Assembly: GCA_964520975.1 (NCBI GenBank)
Contig: CAZFPA010000002.1
Location: 40,265 to 104,264, forward strand
Source: CAZFPA01 sp964520975
Lineage (GTDB): Bacteria > Bacillota > Negativicutes > Selenomonadales > Selenomonadaceae
Direction: 5' to 3'
Length of the DNA: 64,000 bases
The translations under genes and the position numbers were made by a program. Positions 58,848 to 64,000 of the stretch are shown here, in pieces. Positions within the stretch are counted from its first letter, which is position 1. Every line of letters starts with the position of its first letter. The notes under the pieces were generated by a model. That model was not told the DNA's origin and made no database searches. It saw only the letters and a program-made list of their open reading frames with translations.

Positions 58848-59713
58848 GTATGCGGATCGAAGTCAAGGTGCCGGGCTCCTGCGGTGAGCTCGTGCAGGGA
58901 ACGGCGGATGGCGTTCCTTTTTTGGTTACGTGCCCGGTGAATCTCTATACCCGTCTCATCCTTGCTTCCGGGGAGCGGCGGCTGGCTGGCTTTGGCAGCA
59001 AGGCGCAGATGGCCCTGGAGCGGACGCTGGATTATCTGGGGGTCAAGGCGTTTCCTTTCGATATGACCTTGCAGTCGCAGCTTCCCTGCGGCAAAGGTAT
59101 GGCCTCGAGCAGCGCGGATATTGCCGCTGTATGCATCGGAGCGGCTGCCGCGCTGGACAGGGAGCTGGCACCGGAGGAGATTGCCCGTATTGCCGCTGGC
59201 ATTGAGCCCACAGATGGTGTATTCTTTAAAGGGATCGTAAAGATCAATCACATGACAGGGGAGTGCCAGGAGCATCTTGGAATATTCCCCCGGCTGCGTA
59301 TCATCGTGCTCGATACAGGCGGTATCGTGGATACGCTGGCCTTTCATGCCAAAAACGATCTGCAGCGATTGAGCCCGCAGCATGAGCAGGCGACGGCGGC
59401 AGCCCTGGAGCTTCTGCGGCAGCCCTGTACGCCGGAACGGATTGCTGCGGCAGCTACCAGGAGCGCGCTGGCAAATCAGCAGCGGCTGGAGAAAAAAGCC
59501 CTGGAGGAGCTGGTGGAATTCGTGCTCTCGCAGGGAGCACTGGGTGTCAATGCGGCGCATAGCGGGACGATTCTCGGCGTGCTGTTTGCACCGGATACCA
59601 CGGCTGCGGAGCTGGCCCGGCAGGCTGAGCACATCTGCCGGAAGTATCCGCATCTGCAGTATCTGCAGACCGTGGAGCTTATCGCCGGCGGCTATACTAT
59701 AGAAAAAAGGTGA
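58844..59713 (+). CDS. pduX: GHMP-family L-threonine kinase (PduX-like)
   Basis: A 289-residue GHMP kinase with 'VKVPGSCGELVQG' near the start and the ATP loop 'LPCGKGMASSSADIAAVC' (about 83-100). PduX makes L-threonine-phosphate, the substrate of CobD, encoded next, so aminopropanol for the nucleotide loop is made from threonine. The position between cobS and cobD supports this over other GHMP roles. ATG 58844 overlaps the cobS stop. ATG 58850 is an alternative. Confidence 0.85.
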   Translation: MSMRIEVKVPGSCGELVQGTADGVPFLVTCPVNLYTRLILASGERRLAGFGSKAQMALERTLDYLGVKAFPFDMTLQSQLPCGKGMASSSADIAAVCIGAAAALDRELAPEEIARIAAGIEPTDGVFFKGIVKINHMTGECQEHLGIFPRLRIIVLDTGGIVDTLAFHAKNDLQRLSPQHEQATAAALELLRQPCTPERIAAAATRSALANQQRLEKKALEELVEFVLSQGALGVNAAHSGTILGVLFAPDTTAAELARQAEHICRKYPHLQYLQTVELIAGGYTIEKR

Positions 59714-59718
59714 AGGCT

Positions 59719-60810
59719 TTGAGTGAACCATTCGTACATGGTGGAAATATCTATGAATATGAAGCACCGGCTGGCGGCTGGCTGGATTTCAGTGCAAATA
59801 TAAATCCGCTGGGCATGGCACCAGAGGTGCGGCAGGCGATTGCCGCCAATATCGACGGACTTGTCCATTATCCGGACCCGCGGGGAACAGAGCTTAAGAC
59901 GGCGCTGGCTGATTACTACGGCGTTGTGCCGGAGCAATTGGTGCTGGGCAATGGAGCGGCAGAGCTTCTCTATGTATTTTTTCATCATTTCCGGCCGGGG
60001 CGGGTGCTGCTGCCTGTGCCGGCCTTCAGCGAATATGAGCGGGCGGCGCGTTCTGCGCACACGGCGGTTGAATATTATATGCTGTCGCCACAGGATGGTT
60101 TTTCTATCCTGCAGCCGGAGTTTCTCCAGCAGGTAAGCATGGCAGAGTGCGTTATCCTTGGCAATCCCAATAATCCAACGGGAACGTTGATCCCTGCGGT
60201 CGAAATGGAGAAATGTGTCCGCATTGCGGCGTTGCAGGACGCAGTTGTCATCGTCGATGAATCTTTCCTGGATTTTCGGGAGGATGCGGAACGCTATTCC
60301 GTACGGAAGCTGGTCAATGAATATCAGAACCTGGTTGTACTGCAGTCACTCACGAAATTTTATGCGATTCCTGGTTTGCGGCTGGGCTTTGCTATCATGT
60401 CGCCGGGAATGGCTGCCAGGATGGAGCGCAGCAAGGATGCCTGGAATGTGAATCTGCTCGCGCAGAAGGCGGGGGTTGCGGCATTGCAGGCCACGGCATA
60501 TCAGCGGGCGAGCCGACAGCTGATTCATGATGAGATGCACTATCTGCAGCAGTCGTTGCAGGAGCTGGACGGAGTCCGTGTATTTCCCCCCTCGGTGAAT
60601 TTTCTGCTGCTGGATCTTGCCAAAACCGGCTGGAGAGCAGCGGATTTCCTGGCAGCTGTACGTCGGCAGGGAATTTTAATTCGCGATTGCAGCAATTACC
60701 CGGGGCTGCAGGATACCTATATTCGTATTGCGGTGCGTTCGCATGCAGAAAATGAGCGGCTGCTCCGGGTGTTTCAAAAAGTATTGGCAAGGGAGCTGGC
60801 TGAGGTATGA
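59719..60810 (+). CDS. cobD: Threonine-phosphate decarboxylase
   Basis: A 363-residue PLP enzyme of the histidinol-phosphate aminotransferase fold, making (R)-1-aminopropan-2-ol phosphate. 'FVHGGNIYEYEAPAGGWLDFSANINPLG' is the CobD-type start, 'NPNNPTGTLIP' and 'IVDESFLDF' contact the cofactor, and the Schiff-base Lys is in 'LQSLTKFYAIPGLRLGF'. TTG 59719 is preferred, with AAGGTG 6 nt upstream. GTG 59710 overlaps pduX and lacks a ribosome site. Confidence 0.92.
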   Translation: MSEPFVHGGNIYEYEAPAGGWLDFSANINPLGMAPEVRQAIAANIDGLVHYPDPRGTELKTALADYYGVVPEQLVLGNGAAELLYVFFHHFRPGRVLLPVPAFSEYERAARSAHTAVEYYMLSPQDGFSILQPEFLQQVSMAECVILGNPNNPTGTLIPAVEMEKCVRIAALQDAVVIVDESFLDFREDAERYSVRKLVNEYQNLVVLQSLTKFYAIPGLRLGFAIMSPGMAARMERSKDAWNVNLLAQKAGVAALQATAYQRASRQLIHDEMHYLQQSLQELDGVRVFPPSVNFLLLDLAKTGWRAADFLAAVRRQGILIRDCSNYPGLQDTYIRIAVRSHAENERLLRVFQKVLARELAEV

Positions 60811-61424
60811 CAAAAATCATTTTATTGCGGCATGGTGAAACGGAATGGAATCGCCTGGGAAAATATCAGGGCCAGTCGGATATTGCCCTTTCGGAAAAGG
60901 GGCGCTGCCAGGCACAGACGCTGGCGGCACATTTTCCGGTCCGGACGCTGCAGGCAGCATATGCCAGTGACCTGCAGCGGGCAATGGAAACCGCGCGTGT
61001 CGCGACGAGTTCCTTTGGCTGTACAGTCACCGCGGAGCCACGACTCCGCGAGGTGAATTTTGGCGATTGGGAGGGGCTTACCTATGCCCAGATTTCTGCG
61101 GGCTGGCCGGAGGCCATGGAAAAGTTCTTTCAGCTGCCGGATCTGCTGGAAATCCCTCATGGTGAGACCTTTGCCGAGGTCCAGCAGCGGGCTATGGCCG
61201 CGTTGGAAGAAATAGCGGCAGCCCATGAAGGAGAGACGGTCCTGGCAGCCGCGCATGGCGCGGTCAATCGGACGATCCTGGCGGGAGTCCTGCACATGCC
61301 GCTTCGCTATATCTGGAGCCTGCGGCAGGACAATACGGCCGTGAATATCCTGCGCTATGAAGAGGGCCGTTGGCTGCTGGAGCTCATGAACAGTACGGCG
61401 CATCTGCAGCAGCGGGGAGAATAG
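60807..61424 (+). CDS. cobC: Histidine phosphatase, probable alpha-ribazole-5'-phosphate phosphatase
   Basis: A 205-residue phosphoglycerate-mutase-like phosphatase with catalytic 'LLRHGETEWN' (His at residue 8) and the second His in 'LAAAHGAVNRTIL'. As last gene of the cobalamin operon it fits CobC, which removes the phosphate in nucleotide-loop assembly. The fold alone would not distinguish it from other phosphatases. Coupled to cobD by a 4-base overlap. Confidence 0.85.
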   Translation: MTKIILLRHGETEWNRLGKYQGQSDIALSEKGRCQAQTLAAHFPVRTLQAAYASDLQRAMETARVATSSFGCTVTAEPRLREVNFGDWEGLTYAQISAGWPEAMEKFFQLPDLLEIPHGETFAEVQQRAMAALEEIAAAHEGETVLAAAHGAVNRTILAGVLHMPLRYIWSLRQDNTAVNILRYEEGRWLLELMNSTAHLQQRGE

Positions 61425-61446
61425 CCGGAAAGATTCTTTTCCGGCT
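61423..61446 (+). terminator. Hairpin at the end of the cobalamin operon
   Basis: AGCCGGAAA pairs with TTTTCCGGCT directly after the cobC stop. There is no T run behind it, so it may be a weak terminator or an RNA-stabilising 3' hairpin. Confidence 0.5.
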
Positions 61447-61454
61447 GTACGAGG

Positions 61455-61483
61455 TTGACAGCTTCTGACAGTTATATTATAAT
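61455..61483 (+). promoter_or_regulatory. Consensus promoter of the SulP gene
   Basis: TTGACA (61455-61460) and TATAAT (61478-61483) are exactly 17 bp apart. The transcript would start near 61490, about 37 nt before the TTG start. Confidence 0.85.
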
Positions 61484-61526
61484 TTCTATTTATGTCGGTT
61501 AGAAAAGATATAAAAGAGGGATTATA

Positions 61527-63230
61527 TTGATTGCTTTTAAAGAAGCGTGGTATTCAGGATTGTTTCAGTCGGATCAATGGGGAAAGAATCTGGCTGCCGG
61601 ACTTGTCGTAGGTGTCGTAGCCTTGCCGCTCGCGATGGCCTTTGCTATTGCCAGCGGGGTGTCGCCGGTACAGGGCATCTATACGGCAATTATTTCCGGT
61701 TTTTTTGTTTCGGTATTTGGCGGTTCCCGGGTGCAGATTGCCGGGCCAACGGGGGCTTTTATCGTTCTGCTCAGCGGCATTTTATTCAAATATGGGCTGG
61801 CCGGGTTGCAGATTGCTACCTTTATGGCTGGTGTCATTCTGCTGCTGATGTCCATGGCAAAGCTCGGGGATGTGATCCGTTTCATCCCGGCTCCGGTAAT
61901 TGTCGGCTTTACGGCCGGAATCGGGGTGACCATCTGGGTCGGCCAATGGCAGTCTTTTTTCGGTTTTCCCGCGATCGGGCATACCGAGCTCTTTCATGAA
62001 AAGGTTTATCTGCTGCTGCTCTCCTTGCCGCAGACGCATGCGGCGACACTGGGGATTGCGCTGCTGAGCCTGCTGCTCATATTATTGACGCCGCGGATTC
62101 CCTATGCGCGCAAGGTGCCAGGTCCGCTTTGGGCGATGGTCGCAGCAACCTGCCTGCAGACGGTATTTTCCTTTCCCGGTGTCGCTACGATTGGTTCAGC
62201 CTTTGGCGGCATTCCGCGCGGTTTGCCGGAATTTTCTTTTCCCATCATGGAGCTGTCGGATGTCGTTGCGCTTATCGGTCCGGCCTTTACGATTGCGATG
62301 CTCGGCGCTATTGAATCGCTGCTTTCCGCTGTTGTAGCCGATGGAATGACCGGTCAGCAGCATGATTCGAACCAGGAACTCTTTGGGCAGGGACTGGCAA
62401 ATCTCATCTGTCCGCTGTTTGGCGGCATTGCTGCTACCGGCGCGATTGCCCGCACGGCGACGAACATTCGGCAGGGCGGCACGAGCCCGCTCGCCGGGCT
62501 TGTACATTGTGTGATCCTGCTGGGCGTGGTGCTGTTCTTTGCGCCGTTGGCGGCTAATATTCCGTTGGCGGCTATGGCGGCAATCCTGTTTGTCGTCGCC
62601 TGGAATATGAGCGATGTCCGCAATTTTGTGCGGCTGCTTCGCGTGGCGCCGCTGGCGGATTCGTTGATTCTGCTCATTACCTTTCTGCTGACCGTCTTCG
62701 CTGATCTCGTGGTGGCGGTGAATGTAGGCGTGGTGCTGGCCATCCTGCAATTCATGCGCAAGATGGTTTTTTCCGTGGATATCCATCCGATCAGCCATAA
62801 GGAGATTGAGGCAGCGGTCCAAAAAGAAATGGCACGGCATCCGGAATTACTCGTGTATACGATTGAAGGGCCGCTGTTCTTTGGGGCTGTGAATGCCTTT
62901 GAACGTTCGCTGGTGCATATTTCCAAGGATCCGCGCTATCTGATCCTGCGGCTGGAGAATGTCCCGTTCGTCGACCTGACAGGGCTGAAGATGCTCAATG
63001 AGGTCATCCGGAATTTGCAGCGCCGCGGTATAACGGTATATCTGTGCGAAGCCAATCCGCAGGTGCGCCGTCATATGTATCGGGCGGGTATGTTCCGGAC
63101 TCTGGGACGGGAACATCTCTGGCGAAAATTTTCAACCGTGCTCGCGAAATGCGAGCTGGAGATCGAGCAGTCTGAGCACAAGGAAAAGCGGGTTGCAGAC
63201 TGTCCGGTTGTACAGCAGTGCCTGGACTGA
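61527..63230 (+). CDS. SulP-family anion transporter with STAS domain
   Basis: A 567-residue transporter with about ten to fourteen membrane segments (about 20-410) and a cytoplasmic STAS domain (about 440-545, 'VPFVDLTGLKMLNEVIRNLQRRGI'). 'ALPLAMAFAIASGVSPVQGIYTAI' and 'GPTGAFIVLLSGI' are SulP hallmarks. Bacterial members carry sulfate, bicarbonate or C4-dicarboxylates. No carbonic anhydrase or sulfur-assimilation gene lies beside it to decide. The start is TTG 61527 with AGAGGG upstream. It has its own consensus promoter. Confidence 0.92.
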   Translation: MIAFKEAWYSGLFQSDQWGKNLAAGLVVGVVALPLAMAFAIASGVSPVQGIYTAIISGFFVSVFGGSRVQIAGPTGAFIVLLSGILFKYGLAGLQIATFMAGVILLLMSMAKLGDVIRFIPAPVIVGFTAGIGVTIWVGQWQSFFGFPAIGHTELFHEKVYLLLLSLPQTHAATLGIALLSLLLILLTPRIPYARKVPGPLWAMVAATCLQTVFSFPGVATIGSAFGGIPRGLPEFSFPIMELSDVVALIGPAFTIAMLGAIESLLSAVVADGMTGQQHDSNQELFGQGLANLICPLFGGIAATGAIARTATNIRQGGTSPLAGLVHCVILLGVVLFFAPLAANIPLAAMAAILFVVAWNMSDVRNFVRLLRVAPLADSLILLITFLLTVFADLVVAVNVGVVLAILQFMRKMVFSVDIHPISHKEIEAAVQKEMARHPELLVYTIEGPLFFGAVNAFERSLVHISKDPRYLILRLENVPFVDLTGLKMLNEVIRNLQRRGITVYLCEANPQVRRHMYRAGMFRTLGREHLWRKFSTVLAKCELEIEQSEHKEKRVADCPVVQQCLD

Positions 63231-63284
63231 AGGGGCTGCTTTCCTGCTGTGGGGCAGGGGTGTTTTCATAGGAAAGCCTATGGG

Positions 63285-63327
63285 CAAAAAAATCACGATT
63301 TCCATTTTGGGAAATCGTGATTTTTAT
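63285..63327. terminator. Bidirectional terminator between SulP and the thioesterase gene
   Basis: AAAATCACGATTTCC and GGAAATCGTGATTTT form a 15-bp stem around 6 nt. The A run on the left and T run on the right let it serve both convergent genes. Confidence 0.9.
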
Positions 63328-63333
63328 ATGGAG

Positions 63334-63750
63334 CTATTTTTTGAACTCCTGCAGGCGGCGCTGGGCACCGGATTCAATACTTTGACGATGGGCGATGCAC
63401 CGCTTATGGGTTCCGTGACCGATGATGCCCAGGTCATCGCGGGCTTCCAGGCGCAGGCTGATCTCGTTGCCCTCAATGGCCTCGATGATGGCACTGACAG
63501 CGACATGCATACCTTTGCTGGTCGGTGCGGTATGCGTGAAGCTGATATGGGTGCCGACGCTTACATAATCCTGGGGGAGATGAATATCAATGGCATGGAT
63601 GGCCGCTTCGATGGCCATGTGGAGAAGCCTGGGCGTAGCCAGCAGATTCTTGAGCCCGCTTGAATAGGTTTCCGGGGTATCGGAGTGTTGAATGACCTTG
63701 TTTTCCACGGCTCGCTGCCCGATGGAAAGATAGTCCTTCAAGTCAATCAT
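63334..63750 (-). CDS. Hotdog-fold thioesterase (fluoroacetyl-CoA thioesterase-like)
   Basis: The 138-residue protein fits the FlK-like hotdog family: 'YSSGLKNLLATPRLLHMAIEAAIHAID', then 'YVSVGTHISFTHTAPTSKGMHVAVSAIIEAIEGN' and 'GTHKRCIAH'. Such proteins hydrolyse short acyl-CoAs and are often annotated 'thioesterase family protein'. The substrate is unknown. ATG 63750 is chosen because GAGGTG lies 6 nt upstream on the minus strand. A GTG at 63759 overlaps that site. Confidence 0.82.
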   Translation of the reverse strand: MIDLKDYLSIGQRAVENKVIQHSDTPETYSSGLKNLLATPRLLHMAIEAAIHAIDIHLPQDYVSVGTHISFTHTAPTSKGMHVAVSAIIEAIEGNEISLRLEARDDLGIIGHGTHKRCIAHRQSIESGAQRRLQEFKK

Positions 63751-63759
63751 GCGTATCAC

Positions 63760-64000
63760 CTCACTCTCTGTTTATCTATCTCTATTGTAAAATGCGGGGG
63801 AAGAAAAGTAAACAAAAATCGGAATATTGGCAAATAATAGTATGGGCGGGGAAGAGGATGGACAAAGGGGCTATAGGCTGGCATTTAGCGAAGAAGCGGA
63901 CTTTCAGGAAGTTTTCAGATATAGAGAAAATTTTGCAGGATATCAGGATTTTTGCAACGAATAAATAAAAAAATGAAATGTGTAAGCCTATGAATGAATA
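63760..64000. other. AT-rich window end without a supported gene
   Basis: The last 240 bp are AT-rich. They contain the promoter side of the thioesterase gene and only a 36-codon frame at 63858-63968, which I do not accept as a gene. No terminator, tRNA or repeat was seen. Confidence 0.5.

Noticed and set aside
63858..63968. A 36-codon frame in the AT-rich window end, preceded by GGAAGAGG
   Set aside because: Composition is atypical for genes here, and there is no promoter or terminator. A chance frame is more likely.

Overview
This 64 kb window looks like chromosome from a Negativicutes bacterium (Firmicutes lineage with an outer membrane), most likely Selenomonadaceae or a close relative. 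The reasons are moderately high GC, a T-box leader and AdoCbl riboswitch of Firmicutes style, genes such as rny, spoVS, ymdB, a PASTA kinase, rsgA and coaD in Firmicutes contexts, and an anaerobic (cbi-type) cobalamin pathway. The taxonomic call is inference. TTG starts are common here. I see no phage, IS element, CRISPR array or rRNA. One tRNA (Gln, CTG) is present.

Layout. 0-7.3 kb: the tail of an unknown gene, a GntP-family permease, dtd, a DJ-1/PfpI protein, a secreted glucosaminidase, a cold-shock protein with a long structured leader, a divergent yeiH/LysR pair and mqnA. 7.3-12.7 kb: RNase Y (rny, with no AUG/GUG/UUG codon available for its membrane anchor), an unknown 173-aa protein, ymdB, spoVS, a PHP phosphoesterase and a P-loop/Asp23-like fusion. 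12.7-14.7 kb: tRNA-Gln and a DUF4127 protein. 14.8-25.8 kb: the phosphate regulon in pieces. These are pstB-phoU, a convergent phoR-like kinase, a 45-aa small ORF, pstSCA, then an MCP and rsmD-coaD-coiled-coil-phoP. pstB and pstS each carry three PhoP half-sites at exact 11-bp steps, 20 bp before the -10. 25.8-35 kb: lgt (reverse), T-box-controlled ileS, def-fmt-DUF116-rsmB-rlmN. 35.2-46.5 kb: a cell-envelope signalling operon (two FHA proteins, PP2C phosphatase, FtsW/RodA, class B PBP, PASTA kinase, rsgA, rpe), then queC-folE2, a YdjC/HpnK deacetylase and a LPG-synthase-like membrane protein. 46.5-61.4 kb: a small Cys-rich protein (reverse) and a 16-gene cobalamin operon behind an AdoCbl riboswitch. 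61.5-63.8 kb: a SulP transporter and a hotdog thioesterase.

The most unusual non-coding signal is a dispersed element with inverted-repeat arms and a TATAAT at its right end. Three copies lie upstream of dtd, lgt and the FhaA-like gene, all pointing at the downstream gene, with compensatory changes in the central stem. A fourth, half copy precedes cspA. Other points worth testing are the rny start codon, the 21-bp hairpin in the csp leader, the tandem hairpins before ileS, the small ORF opposite pstS, and the HCD (non-RD) PASTA kinase.

All identifications come from reading motifs and gene order. No database search was run.
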